Of a DNA stretch of 64,000 nucleotides, positions 31,502 through 42,843 are shown piece by piece. The DNA is from Batillaria attramentaria (lineage: Eukaryota; Mollusca; Gastropoda; Batillariidae): contig JACVVK020000001.1 in NCBI GenBank assembly GCA_018292915.2, positions 4,427,501 to 4,491,500 on the forward strand, given 5' to 3'. Under the pieces are notes generated by a model, which was given only the letters and a program-made list of their open reading frames with translations, made no database searches and had not been told where the DNA came from. Each line of letters opens with the position of its first letter. The first letter of the stretch is position 1. The position numbers and the translations under genes are program-made.

Positions 31502-32058
31502 AGACTGGAAACGAGTGTTTCTGATGCTACTCCGCTAGAAACGTTTTCACGATGGTTGCTCTCCTCACGCAAAGTCATAACGTTTGAAATGTGAGCTTTG
31601 CGTCGTAGTGGCACGTTAGTCAAAGTCGTTGCTTTGGAAAGTGTTCAGCCGACAAAAATTCAGAAACTGAATGCAATTCTAAAATTCCGAAACTTAAATT
31701 GCTGAGCTGGGCCTTGGCACCACGTGATTGTGATGTGTTCATTTCCACTGTGTGAGAGAATGCGTGCGATTCACCTGAGCGTGCGTGTTGGGGCTTGGCT
31801 CGCGGCGCTTTGAGCCAAATATTTCTAGTAAAGCGCCTATATTAATGCGATTCTTCTTCTTCTTCTTCTTATTCTTCTAAACGGCCCCTTTCTCTCACGC
31901 CGACAGACCCGGCGAAATCTGCCGATGGAAACATTCAATGCTATTCAAATGAAACAAAAAACTGAAACACTCTTTGCTACATTTTTTAAATACTCTGTCT
32001 TCGCTGTGCTACTTTTGAAACGGAGTAGCACTGGATGGCAGAACCATGTTTCCCTCCT
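31502..32058 (-). mobile_element. TIR element family W, copy 4, with a LINE tail inside
   Basis: The left end is GAGTGTTTCTGATGCTACTC and the right end GAAACGGAGTAGCACTGG, which are inverted relatives of the W ends. AACGGCCCCTTTCTCTCACG inside matches the W interior on the minus strand. A LINE-like 3' end at about 31785-31877 interrupts it. Confidence 0.5.
31785..31877 (+). mobile_element. L2/CR1-like LINE 3' end with (CTT)n tail
   Basis: GGCGCTTTGAGCCAAAT, AAAGCGCCTATATTAATGCG, then (TTC)n. The GCGCTTTGAGC...GCGCTATAT-like order followed by a short tandem tail is a well-known 3' end type of L2-group LINEs. Only the untranslated end is present. Confidence 0.6.
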
Positions 32059-32289
32059 CCCACGCTAACAGGAAGCGGTATGGTCCAAGGTTACAAGAAA
32101 AAGCTCGTTGGGGTGGATTGTATTTCATTAGCTGGCGTGGGGTTTGCTTTGTAACATGTCTATAGCGTCCCTCGCCGGGACCAAGAAAAGAAAAATGTCC
32201 CCAGGATGGGACATAGGAAGAGGGTGATCGTACGTACTGGGAAGTATGGTGATGAACCCTGCGCCCCTCCTCAACCCCTCCCACACACG

Positions 32290-32347
32290 CGCGCGTAGGC
32301 ATGCACACACGCCCACACACACACACACGGCCACACACACACACACG

Positions 32348-32400
<53 letters not shown>
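32290..32400. repeat. (CA)n microsatellite with CACGCC interruptions
   Basis: Interrupted repeats from 32283, then (CA)n from about 32350 to 32400. Confidence 0.95.
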
Positions 32401-32402
<2 letters not shown>

Positions 32403-32514
32403 AGGAAAAGAACAGCGTGATCAATAAGCCCTAGCAAAATGCATGAGGCTGTTAGGATCCAAGCCAATGTCCACAGCACAGCAGCACTCCAGTAGACTGT
32501 TCATACTCGTTACG

Positions 32515-32560
32515 CCTGGGGGGGGGGGGGTGAATGTGGGGTAGGGGGGGGGGGTGAAAC
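32515..32560. repeat. G-rich runs
   Basis: Two G runs of about 10 bases. Low complexity. Confidence 0.85.
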
Positions 32561-32985
32561 AAAAAACAAGCCGAAACAAACCCAAAAACCAAAAACCAAA
32601 CCAAACGAACCCCAGCAGACACAGATACTGAGATAGGAATTGCAAAAAAAAAAAAAGGGTGTTTTTCTGTGTTTTTCACTGACAGTCCGTCTCCGTTGAA
32701 GAGGATGTGGTTTTAAGGCTCTTCTGAAACTCTTGATGCTAGGGGTTTTGTGAAGAGGCTCAGGCAAAGAGTTTCACGGAATGGGTGGGTGGGTGGAGGG
32801 GAGGTGCTGGGGGTTATGGTGATGCCCCCTCGCCCACCCTTCCTCCACTTCCCCGCCTTCAAGAAAAAAGAATATCTCATCGATGAGGTCGAGCGAGGCC
32901 AAGAGCGTTCAGGAGTGGAGGCCACCAGGATGTGTTGATAGTTTGGTTATGCGGCCCTCGTCACTCCGTGTTCTTCGCTGTCGCC

Positions 32986-32986
<1 letters not shown>

Positions 32987-33041
<55 letters not shown>

Positions 33042-33054
33042 ACACACACACACA
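32987..33054. repeat. (AC)n microsatellite
   Basis: About 33 AC units with one CAC slip. Confidence 0.97.
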
Positions 33055-33358
33055 TAAACATATAAAATAAGAAATAAACATATAAAATAAGAAATATAAA
33101 TTGGAAAAAAGGGAAGATGATTATGGAAGGAGAGAAAAAAGCAAGCCTTCCAGAGCGGTCCCATTTAGACCCACTTACTGATTCCCATAACAAAAAAGAA
33201 TAGCCCCCCCCCCCCCCCGAAAAAAAAAATCTGTTGCGACTGTGTTTTTGTCTCAGTCATATTCATTATCTGTGTGTTGTTTATACATGTGTAAGGTTTT
33301 TGGTTTGTAAAGTGTCTGTATTTGTATGTCGTTATATAATTATGTCGTTATATATTTG

Positions 33359-33600
33359 TCAAATTGACCTGATTGAGCGCATGTTTTCGGCTTTAGCGAC
33401 GCCTTTGTTCCTATTATCTATCTATCTATCTAGCTAGCTAGCTATCTGTCTAGCTATCTATCTAGTAAAATATGGCAAACCAGAGAAATTAGAGGAAAAG
33501 AAAGAAAGAAAAGTCACCGACAAGCGAGACAACCAATCTGTCTACCTATCTATGGATCTGTCTATCTATGTGTCTTATCTATCTGTCTGGCTGTCCTTCG
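33359..33600 (+). repeat. Shared 45 bp segment followed by a (CTAT)n tract
   Basis: TTGACCTGATTGAGCGCATG and TTTTCGGCTTTAGCGACGCC at 33363-33403 recur at 42707-42746 with one change. Here the segment is followed by (CTAT)n; there it is followed by (GT)n. A retroposon end that always abuts a microsatellite would explain this. Confidence 0.5.
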
Positions 33601-33823
33601 TATGTTAAAGTCGCTCGGTTATTCACACATTTCGACCATTCATTCAGACGCCTGCTAAATTATTGAAGTGTGTTTGATGTTCTCGGGCCGAAGTGTGCTT
33701 CTGTGGGCTCATCAGCATATTGTCCGTACACACACACACTCCGGGGAAATCACATAACCACAGACTTTCTAGCAATCACGTCCCAGAGTAAACAACTCCC
33801 CGTGATTTATTTGTCTGGCCTGA

Positions 33824-33824
33824 A

Positions 33825-33858
<34 letters not shown>

Positions 33859-33924
33859 GTGCCCTCTGTCTCAGTTTGTCTCTGTCTCTCCCTCCCTCCC
33901 TCTCTCTCCCTCCCTCTCTCTCTG
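33824..33924. repeat. (CT)n-rich tract
   Basis: CT runs with GT and CCT interruptions. Confidence 0.9.
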
Positions 33925-34395
33925 TTGTTGAATAATGGAAATGGACCGGTTAGATTTTTAAAAATATTCCATAAAGTATTTATCATCTCATTACCAAAAA
34001 AGCCTGCAATACTCCTACTGGGAATTTTTTTCTCCCAAAACTTCAACATTAATAAGGAAGTTGTTTTTCCACAAACATGAATTTTCAACTGTGCATGCGC
34101 TCACTTTTTGATTGTGAAAATACAGGCTAAAATTATATAATATGTCATTCTAAGTTTGTTTTTGTTTGTTTTAAGCTCTAACAGCACAGTAAAGGGATGT
34201 CGTCTCTAAACCATATAACAGCTATAACATGTTTGACATATCAACAAAGGACATAGGGATGTATCTCGTTGAGGCAGAGTGTGGGAGTATTAATGGACAG
34301 TCAGTGCTTGCATGGGTATCGAGTTCCATTCCCTGCAGCTTCAAGGCGCAAGATCTTTGTCTTGAAGTTTTCCTCGTTATCCCGTCTTTGGTATT

Positions 34396-34484
34396 AATAC
34401 TACTACTACTACTACTACTACTACTACAACTACGACCACGACTACTACTGCCATTGCTGCTGCTACTACTACTTCTACTACTTA
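34396..34484. repeat. (CTA)n trinucleotide tract
   Basis: ACT/CTA repeats with interruptions such as ACGACC and TGCTGC. Confidence 0.92.
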
Positions 34485-34707
34485 TGTATCATATTTTACC
34501 CCGTTTTATGGCTCAAAGCTCCGCGAACTGAACCCAAAACGTAGGCTCACGTGAATCACATGCATTCTCTCGCACACTGATTGGATATGAACATATTACA
34601 ATCATTTGTAATACAAAAACTTCTGGTGCAAAGGGCCACCTCAGCTGCTGAAGTTCCGGAATTTAGAACTGCATTCATCTTTTAACTTTTCCGGTTTGAA
34701 CATTTCC

Positions 34708-34859
34708 ATGGGGAGCCGGTACAGCCGAGTGGTAAAGTGTTGGACTTTCAATGGTGGAGCGGCCAAATATTTGTCCTGGCCTTTTCGCGTAGCACCGTCT
34801 TTGAATTCACCCATATGTGGTGGAATAGGGCGTTAAACCATCAAACAGCCAAACACCCC
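34708..34859 (+). mobile_element. SINE-1 copy 10, B box deleted, perfect 11 bp TSD
   Basis: GGGGAGCCGGTACAGCCGAG and GTTGGACTTTCAATGG are followed directly by GAGCGGCCAAATATTTG, so the B-box region is lost. The tail reads GCGTTAAACCATCAAACAGC. The flanks TGAACATTTCC at 34697-34707 and 34860-34870 are identical. With the B box gone, this copy should not be transcribed from its own promoter. Confidence 0.87.
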
Positions 34860-34888
34860 TGAACATTTCCTTGGCTTGTCCTTGTAAA

Positions 34889-34920
34889 CATGGTGGAAAA
34901 GGACGTTGAACCCTCAAGCA
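34889..34920 (+). mobile_element. SINE-1 3' tail fragment
   Basis: GGTGGAAAAGGACGTTGAAC followed by CCTCAA matches the SINE-1 end only. Confidence 0.5.
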
Positions 34921-35004
34921 AGCAAGCCCAGGACAACTCACGCCAAAACACAAGTTTGTCTGCTCGCTGTACTACACATGCCTGCTCACTCCACGGCCGG
35001 TAAA

Positions 35005-35186
35005 GAGGGTGTGGTTGAGTGATTGGGAGTGTAACGTCCTTTTCCACCACGCATGGGTGATATCAAAGACGGGGCAACGAGAAAAAAAGGCCAGCACAAA
35101 TATTTGGCCGTAGCCTGGATTCGAACTCACGACCCGAGCCTTGAAAGTCCAACGCTCTACCGACCATTCGTTTATCCGGCTCCCCG
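35005..35186 (-). mobile_element. SINE-1 copy 11, perfect 13 bp TSD
   Basis: A full copy on the minus strand with seven consecutive A in the GAGAAAAAAAGGCC block (plus-strand view). The flanks CACGGCCGGTAAA at 34992-35004 and 35187-35199 are identical. The same flank motif appears again after the next SINE. Confidence 0.9.
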
Positions 35187-35225
35187 CACGGCCGGTAAAT
35201 CAAAATCATCCTCCACTGCCGGTAA

Positions 35226-35624
35226 GGGTGGGTGGGTGTTTGGGCGTGTAACGTCCCTTTCCACCACGCATGGGTGATATCAAAGACGGGGCAACGAGAA
35301 AAAAAGGCCAGCACAAATAATTGGCCCCAGCTGGGATTCGAACTTACGACCCGAGCATTGAAAGTCAGTTCAGTTTCAGTTCAGTTTCATTTATTTCCAG
35401 AAACCCCGTCAGGGGGTACAGGCACATATGTCTACATATTCATAAATATCCATTCAGCCAGCATGGCTACAGATAGTCTGTTCACATTGAGGCATATATC
35501 ACAACTATACAGAACACAGTAACCAAATCAGACAAAAAGCAGACTTCTTACATTAACACGCTACTTGCTCACATCTACATTTGATAGACGCGTGCGCGCG
35601 CGAGCGCACACCACACCCCACACC

Positions 35625-35678
<54 letters not shown>

Positions 35679-35702
35679 CATTCGGCTCACCATCCCCCTG
35701 CA
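35226..35702 (-). mobile_element. SINE-1 copy 12, interrupted by a LINE-like tail and microsatellite
   Basis: The right part of the SINE runs 35226-35367 to ATTGAAAGT. The head resumes at about 35678 (CCATTCGGCTCACC), so 35368-35677 was inserted, with loss of about 16 bp of SINE. It shares the seven-A block and GCATGGGTG variant with copy 11 and is followed by CACGGCCGGTAAA again, so copies 11 and 12 look like a tandem duplication of SINE plus flank. Confidence 0.75.
35368..35677 (-). mobile_element. LINE-like 3' end inserted in SINE-1 copy 12, with (AC)n
   Basis: Read on the minus strand it ends CCCTGACGGGGTTTCTGGAA then ATAAATGAAACTGAACTGAA. That is a CR1/L2-style 3' end: hairpin-like ...CCCTGACGGGG, AATAAA-like signal, and short GAACT tandem tail. 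The other side is CG-rich alternation and (AC)n at about 35622-35678. Confidence 0.6.
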
Positions 35703-36204
35703 CGGCCGGTAAATCAAAATCGCCCTCAAGACGACGATAGTCATCACCGACCCAGGAGGAGCTGTACTAGAGCCGCGCCGCCGCAACTGTCCAGTCACCT
35801 CGCTGGCCATTAATCTTCCCGCCAACAAGCTCCAGTCTGATACGTCCTTCAGATTCCCCGAGCCTCGGTCTCATCAAGATCCGGTAATAGCCGCCCTTTG
35901 GCCAAAAACAGAGCTCCGTAGTAGCGGACGGAGCGACCGCACGATAAAAATACTGGCCCAGGGAAAAGGAGTTAATGTCGGGCAATTTAGCCGTCCTCGT
36001 GCACAAAAAAAAAATTCCAGGAAGGAGTGGCGGTGAATCTCTTGCTTTTGCTGTATCTAATTCCGTGCTGTGCGGGCAAAGTGGGTGGACGAGGAATCGT
36101 AGACAGGCCAATAATTCGGCTCCATAACACGCTGGTGCGCGGCGTCCGCGTGGAAGGATTAAAACGCGCTGTTTCCATGTTTACCAGACTCCACAGAGGA
36201 CGGC

Positions 36205-36475
36205 TTGTGTTTTGGAACAGGTTTGCTTGTGAGTGCTTCTGTACGCTCGAAACAGTGTGTCTTCATGTTTAGTAGAGCTCTGAATACACGACAGTGCCGT
36301 CCATATGTAGGCTCTTTGAGCCGGTGAAAATTCAAATTCTCCGGCACAACCGTTGGTCGTGCCGAGAGCCGTATAGCCGACTCCTCCAGCCCTTGGTACT
36401 CGCCGTGTGAGGTCTAATGGTGATCCCATGCCTGCCAGCCTTTCAGATGCTGTCACCGTGCATGTGCTGCTAGAC
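36205..36475 (+). repeat. Dispersed repeat family Z, copy 2 (diverged)
   Basis: GCTTCTGTACGCTCGAAAC, AGTAGAGCTCTGAAT, AAAATTCAAATTCTCCGGC and GATGCTGTCACCGTGCATGT follow the same order as in 7310-7520. Identity is lower than between copies 1 and 3. Confidence 0.4.
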
Positions 36476-36499
36476 GCCACCAAAATAGTTCTGAACGAT

Positions 36500-37800
36500 C
36501 TGTGAGTGTACAGATTTGGCCTTCAAGTGATTACTTTTCTTGGACTTCTGTGTACATTGCAGGCTGACCTTTTTTTTTTTTTTTTGGACGCACTGGGAAA
36601 GGCACACTGCCAAGCGCTTCTGTTTACTCCGGAAATGGTGGAATAAATTATTTAATTAAAATATTGTTTGGTGACGGAGTTGGGTAAGAGGAGGAAGGCG
36701 CTATGACTGAGTGACAGAAAGCTGACGCAAGACAGTGCGTGGGCATGATACATGCTTTTGAAACAATTTCATTTAACCCATTTCACAATTTGTGTCGCTG
36801 GCCGCCAGCTGCCAGTAGACAACTGCTGTCGCTGATTGGCACCCTGTAGCAGACGACCGGAGGCGCTGATCGGCGACATGAGGCATGGGAGTTACGGAAC
36901 TTGAGAAATATCTTCTGATAGGGGGCACTGAAGGTTGGAAGAGACCCTTGGGTCACGAGGGAAACTTCATTAGCATTTTGCGCCCTCAAAATTTTGAATG
37001 AGTGGTTTTCAAAATCAGATGCTGCAGAACCGACCTGCACTGCCTGGGATAGCCAGTTTAGGGAGGAAGGCTGTTGTTGCAGGCAGAGTGTCAGGCACTT
37101 GGTGCTGGAAGCATCAGCAGTGTTGAAAGGGTTAACGGATAAACTGCCCCCCCCCCCCCCTCCAAAATATTACCATGGAAAAGACACAGTACTTAGTATT
37201 TATGCACAGGACGTGCAGTCAGTGTTACGAAAGCTTTAACATGACAGAGAGAACTCGCTGAACGGTTGAGTACCGTTAAAAACGTTACGGTACCTTTCGG
37301 CGGACATAAAATTAATCATTACGAACACTTGAGCGTCTCAACTATAGCTGGCAGAAGCAAAGTCGGTTGGAGAACGCATAGTATGGTGGAGATTTGTAGA
37401 CGCACTAGAGCCTGGTGGAGAGTGGAAGTGAAAGTCTGAATGTTCGTGTGCAGCAAGATATCTCAGGGACAGTTTTGTGTTGACTTTCTTCAATGGGACT
37501 AGGATCATGGCAACTGTGTAAAGTACAGAACGACTGAATTCACTCGGGTGATGAAATCACAACGACACGTTAGCGGGAGAAAACTACGGATGTCTGGTAA
37601 GCACAGGGACAGTTCCTGCCAAATTTTCGTAATTTTCCTTGGTTCTTCAATGCTGACAACCGTTGTTTTGGAGGTGATACGTTGGAAACTAGTCTGTAGA
37701 TCACGGAAATCATTAGCGGTACTCGGAAGCAGAACGGCTGTGTGTGTCGGATTGCCACTGTGAACAGCTGCTGTGAACGGAAACTGTTGGCATTAGTCTG
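36500..37800. other. No recognisable feature
   Basis: Unique sequence with a T run (36570-36585) and a C run (37147-37160). Frames of 60-85 codons are present on both strands, without family resemblance. Confidence 0.4.
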
Positions 37801-37801
37801 T

Positions 37802-38067
37802 GCTAAAGGTGGACAACGGGAAGGTTACGCAGGACTGAAAGTCAGGTATGTTGTTGCCTTGTCTTTGAGACGTAGATCGAAAAGACGTTAAATCCACAAA
37901 CAACGAAATAAACCAACCCCCCTTTTTGCTATGTACGTTCCTGCTAAGGTGGACAAGGGAAAGGTGATGCTGGGCTGAAGGTCAGGTAGGTTGTTTCCCA
38001 GTCTTTGATACGTGGCGGCAAAAGACGTTAAACTCGCAATCAGCGAAATAAACCCAAACCCCCTTTC
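37802..38067 (+). repeat. Tandem duplication, two units of about 140 bp
   Basis: Both units contain GCTAA(A)GGTGGACAA-GGGAAGG, CTGAA-GTCAGGTA, GTCTTTGA-ACGT, AAAAGACGTTAAA and CGAAATAAACC, then a C run and CTTT. The ends resemble the SINE-1 tail (GACGTTAAACTC), so a SINE relative may be embedded. Confidence 0.7.
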
Positions 38068-38086
38068 CTGCTGTGTATGTTGTTGT

Positions 38087-38313
<227 letters not shown>

Positions 38314-38384
38314 CCCCCCCCACACACACACACACACACACACCTCCACTCCACGCGGCTGTATATCTCTCTGTGTATGTGTAT

Positions 38385-38387
<3 letters not shown>

Positions 38388-38437
<50 letters not shown>
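38388..38437. repeat. (GT)n microsatellite
   Basis: About 25 GT units. Confidence 0.96.
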
Positions 38438-38439
<2 letters not shown>

Positions 38440-38737
38440 CCATGCCTGACTTAACGCCTACGTTTCATGCACAAACTTGCAGACCGGCTTTGTATGCACC
38501 TGGTAGCAAAGTGAATGATGTGATGTCTAGTCGGGACCTTGTGCAATCCAAGTGGCTTCCGATCGATCGCATCCGTATAGCAGCCGCGGCGGCCATTTAT
38601 CTCTATAATGGCAGTGGCTTGCAAGGATGGCATTTACATAGTCGTGTTAAACTCGCAGAATTTATTGCCCGACGAAGTCGTTAGAGAGACTTAACGCAAC
38701 CGTGCGCGCAGGACTCAGTACTGTTAGTGTTTTTGTG

Positions 38738-38784
38738 GATGCCTGTTGTGTAGATGCCTGTTATGTAGATGCCTGTTGTGTAGG
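38738..38784 (+). repeat. Three tandem 15-16 bp units
   Basis: GATGCCTGTTGTGTA occurs three times in a row with one base change. The flanking GCAG-ATTTATTGCC-G-CGAAGTC phrase near 38655 also recurs near 38945, so a slightly larger local duplication is present. Confidence 0.7.
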
Positions 38785-38974
38785 ACTTTGTCGCTGGTAC
38801 GGAGGGCGTATTGGCAGCATTTGCTGGCTGTCAAAGTCGTTACCCTGTAGAGATTAGTACTGTGGGAGACTTTCTTTTATTTTACAGATGTTTGTTGTAC
38901 AGGACTTTGGATTTCGTAGAGCTCGGAGGGCGTAGATAGTCTCGCAGTATTTATTGCCTGTCGAAGTCATTAAA

Positions 38975-39095
38975 GCGACTAGGTGGTGTCAAAAAGGCGG
39001 GGCAGCGAGAAAAAGACCAACACAAATATTTGACCCCAGCTCACGAACCGAGCGTTGAAAGTCCAACGCTGTACCGTTCGGCTGTCCTGGCTCCC
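38975..39095 (-). mobile_element. SINE-1 copy 14, tail missing, diverged
   Basis: On the minus strand: GGAGCCAGGACAGCCGAACG, TTGGACTTTCAACGCTCGG, AATATTTGTGTTGGTC and TTTCTCGCTGCCCCGCC. The B box is damaged and the GACGTTAAAC tail is absent. It is followed by (GA)n. Confidence 0.75.
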
Positions 39096-39299
39096 AGAGA
39101 GAGAGAGAGAGAGAGAGAGTAGTGGGATTGGGAGGGTGATCTCGAATGTTGTTCTTCTTCATTAGAATTCGTCCCCTGTCGGGTGTGTTGCCCCTTCTGT
39201 CCGTGACAGTTATTCATTCCGTCTGTTGTCCACCGACTGTCGTTTGCATCTGGTCACTTCAGCGTCAGCCGCCATTGTGCACTTCCCGAAGCTTCCCCC

Positions 39300-39811
39300 C
39301 CCCTCCCCCCGCCCCTCCCCCTCACTCATTCTGAACACTCTAACTTAGCCTAATTTAGATCATTGCAGACACTGAATTAATTATGAATTCTTTAGTGGGG
39401 CCACTTGCGCACAACCCCTAATGTACCTAGTAGGAATTGGGATAAGCAAGTTAAACGGTTAAAGGAAACTCTGATCAGTTGCACACCGTTTAATCCTATA
39501 GTGCCAGGAGCTATCCAGACAGATTAACATTAGAATCTCCTGATTCTGCAGACAAGTTAAACTTTTTTTTTTCAATTGAAATCTAACTCAATCGTAAAAA
39601 GTTGCAGTTTGACGTGATTTCGAGGTGTTTTATCAGAGTTTGTTGCGCTAAAATAGAAACTCAATTTCACAGGCTTTCCTCGGTTTCCGCCACAGCGACT
39701 GTTCATAACGGGTTAGAAGACGGGGAACTGTTCGTTAGATTCTAAAGTTGGCAGAGAGCAGCATGACACGAGAACACTGTAACCTAGTCAAGTAGGGCAT
39801 CCAGGAGGGCC
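39300..39811. other. No recognisable feature
   Basis: AT-rich unique sequence without SINE boxes or long frames. Confidence 0.45.
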
Positions 39812-39944
39812 ATGTCGGCCTTTTGCTGGATTTTATTTTCTCTGCTTTGCTCTTCTGCTTTGGTTTATTTTGCCTGTTTACCCTTCACCCAGTACCCCTT
39901 ACACCCATCCCCTCCATTCCCTGGTCATTACACACGGAGAGGAA

Positions 39945-39979
39945 GACACAGACACACACAGACACAGACACACAGACAC

Positions 39980-40061
<82 letters not shown>

Positions 40062-40072
40062 GCGCGCGCGCG
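39945..40072. repeat. (CA)n with GACA interruptions and (CG)n end
   Basis: Degenerate ACAGACAC repeats, then (CA)n about 39982-40059, then (CG)6. Confidence 0.96.
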
Positions 40073-40164
40073 TTATTAATCTCATGTTTGCCACCAGTTT
40101 TATTAGAGAGATCGTGCCATACCCAGAGACAACGACCTCTATCAGGCGTACGATGGCAAAGGAG

Positions 40165-40180
40165 AACACACACACGCGCG

Positions 40181-40248
<68 letters not shown>

Positions 40249-40260
40249 ACACACACACAC

Positions 40261-40340
<80 letters not shown>

Positions 40341-40352
40341 GCACGCACCAAC
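40165..40352. repeat. (AC)n blocks with CG-rich interruptions
   Basis: (AC)n, ACCACAC slip, (CG)n, (AC)n again, then (GCAC)n. The 150-215-codon TH- and CV-repeat frames here are artefacts. Confidence 0.97.
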
Positions 40353-41835
40353 GCACCAACGCACGCACGACCATGCTTTACTTTGTTTGAAAAACTCACA
40401 GAGGGTTAGATTTCAATTATACTCCAACAGTGCATTGACCTCTTTACGCCTGCATTTCAGAAACGCGAGCTAAAATGTGTGACATTGAAACCCTCCAATC
40501 AATAGAGCCTTTCCTGGGTTTTTTTGGGTTTTTATGTTGTTTCCATAGTAATGGAAACAACATAATAGGACGGGCTAAAATTTCCACGTTCATAGGCAAG
40601 CATCTGTGGTACAAACGCACGTCACTGCCGATCTCCCGCAGAGACGATTATGCAAGTGTAACTCTGACAATGACGTAAGAAAACTTGCGTCATCGATGCT
40701 GACGCGTATGGTGTTCCGAACGCAGTTCTCCTCCTCAGTGAGTGCCGTCTGTGCGGATGTGTGTGCGTGTGTGTGTGCGTGTGTGCGTGTGTGCGTGTGT
40801 GAATTGTGTCCGGGCCCGTTTCTTCGAAGATACTTAACCGAATGGCTTCAAATTTGGGGTATCCAAATTTATCAAAATGTTACATTAGACGATTCAAGCG
40901 TGTGATGATTGCTTAAGTGATTTGGGAGTTATCGCCCTTTTGAGACAAGTTGGTTGTCTTTCGTGTACAGGCGTAATATTTTATTTAAATCACTCAATTG
41001 TTTGGCAGTAGATAGCTTGAATACGGACTCTGAATTGACTCACTACTAGAAAATGGTCGCTCTTATAGTTTTCATGTAAACCGAGCCTGAGTTGACATTG
41101 CATGTGAACCCAGTTCAGATGCCTATTTCTCCGAAAATACTAAACCGATCGATTTCAAATTTGGGGTTTCTAAATGAATCAAGATTGTTGAATAGAAGGC
41201 CCGATCCAGGTACGATTGCACACATGATTTGCGAGAGTTATCGCCCTTTTCAAAAAAAGTGGCTTTCTGGCGTTTAAAGGCGTAATATTTACCTAAACCA
41301 CTCCATTTTTGGGACATAGATAGCATGAATACGGACTCTCAACTGATGTGAATTTTGGAGGTTGTCGCTTTTATACTTTTGGCGTAAACCGTACCTGATG
41401 AAAGTGCTGGTGAACACACTTTAGATCTCAAAATCGCTCCTACTATACATAGATAATGAGCCTGGGGTGCCATAAAAATATACAAAAAAAATTTGAAAAA
41501 TTCACTGCAGCCGTTGTCGTCAGTTGACTCGAAAATTTGTACTCGAAGCACATTTCCTTTACACAAGCCACACGCCTCACAAACATCGCAGAAAAGGCAC
41601 ACGCGCACTGACGCAAAACTGTATCAGCGTCAGTTTGCCGACGTCATGTTTGATTGACGTGGGGGTGTGTCGTCACTTTTCGGAAGTTCTCTATTTGTAG
41701 ACGGGGAAAGCGGGAGTTTCATTGATGTAGTGAGCTTTGTTTTTCCCACTGACTCTCACTCAATAGCATAGTAGAGTGAGAGAACACCACATAGGTCTCA
41801 ATGGAGCACATGCACAAACGCGGCTCGCGCAAGTC

Positions 41836-41876
<41 letters not shown>

Positions 41877-41918
41877 GCGCGCGTATGTCTGTGTGTGTCT
41901 GTGTGCGCGCGCGCGCAG
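41836..41918. repeat. (GTGC)n/(GC)n tract inside X2
   Basis: About 10 GCGT units followed by CG alternation and TGTGTGTCTGTG. Counterpart of 9393-9458. Confidence 0.93.
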
Positions 41919-42193
41919 CAGACATAACACATAGTGAAAAAACGTTCGCCGCGCAGACTTGTCTGTTAAACACATTGAGCCGGTATAAATTCGATCTTTA
42001 CACTGCGCAGCAGCAACACTTCAATTTTCATGGGGCTGCTTTCATTGCAAGAATTGTATCCGAGTCAAAGTTATTACGTCAAATGTATTATGCGTCATCC
42101 CAATGAGGAAAACGTCATAGATTTCAAAGAAAACAACTTGACGTCTCTCCTCCAAAACCAAGATTGGTCTGACAAGCCCGGTCAGTTGTTTCC

Positions 42194-42195
<2 letters not shown>

Positions 42196-42231
<36 letters not shown>

Positions 42232-42252
42232 TGTGTGTGTGTGTGTGTGTGT
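42196..42252. repeat. (GA)n(GT)n microsatellite inside X2
   Basis: About 17 GA units then 11 GT units. X1 has over 35 AC and 13 CT units at the same place. Confidence 0.95.
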
Positions 42253-42349
42253 CCTCCCGTATACATGGCATTACAAAAGTACGACCGTGACGACAGCAGG
42301 TGATTAAATGGAAACAACATATTGGGCTGGTCAGTGGCCATCTTGTTTG

Positions 42350-42500
42350 TTGTTGTTTTGTTTTGTTTTGTTTTTTTAAATCGACGGAAGGCTTTTCTTT
42401 GCTTCCTTCCTTACTTCTTTCGTTCTTTTCGTTCTTTCTGTCCGCCTTTCTTTCTGCAACTTTGTCTTTTTGCTCTTTCCTGTCACTCTTTTTGCAATCA
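42350..42500. repeat. T/C-rich low-complexity stretch
   Basis: (TTTTG)n followed by CTTT and CTTCC repeats. Frames through it are compositional. Confidence 0.7.
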
Positions 42501-42621
42501 TCCTTATGTTAAAGCCAACTTCACCAGTGTACAAGGCGACGAACAAAAGTGTGGTGGTCTTCATTTTGACATAACCCATATCTTAACGATTAAAAGTTTT
42601 CAAGTACTATTTCATATATAT

Positions 42622-42694
42622 GGGAAATAAGTAAAGCTTAGAGCGCTACCTACTAGATCTAGAAAGTAGCGCTCTCAACTTTACTTACTTCCCC
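42622..42694. mobile_element. Short fold-back element, about 73 bp
   Basis: GGGAAATAAGTAAAGCTTAG, AGCGCTACCTAC and TAGATCTA are followed by the near-complement GTAGCGCTCTCAACTTTACT and TACTTCCC. It is an imperfect palindrome centred near AGATCT. One arm recurs alone at 5973-6005. It may be a tiny MITE reduced to its inverted ends. Confidence 0.6.
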
Positions 42695-42744
42695 TGCTTA
42701 GAAATTGACCCGATTGAGCGCATGTTTTCGGCTTTAGCGACGCC

Positions 42745-42745
<1 letters not shown>

Positions 42746-42817
<72 letters not shown>
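42746..42817. repeat. (GT)n microsatellite then (CTAT)n
   Basis: About 36 GT units followed by CTATCTACCTATCTATCTAT. It is preceded by the 40 bp segment shared with 33363-33403. Confidence 0.96.
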
Positions 42818-42843
42818 TATCTACCTATCTATCTATCTCTATG

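Larger units (their letters stand above)
40532..42347 (-). mobile_element. Rolling-circle-like element X2, inverted relative of X1
   Basis: The terminal hairpin is at 40532-40565 (arm TTATGTTGTTTCCAT). The opposite end has ATGGAAACAACAT near 42308-42320, then CAGTGGCCATCTTGTTT at 42331-42347. It is collinear with X1 read in reverse, including the two ~290 bp units with GGCGATAACTC-like phrases and the (GTGC)n tract. It lacks the 232 bp palindromic insertion and has much shorter AC tracts, which explains most of its smaller size. Confidence 0.75.

Noticed and set aside
39812..40473. Histidine/threonine-rich frames of about 190-216 codons
   Set aside because: (AC)n read as THTH; the flanking parts show no protein signal.
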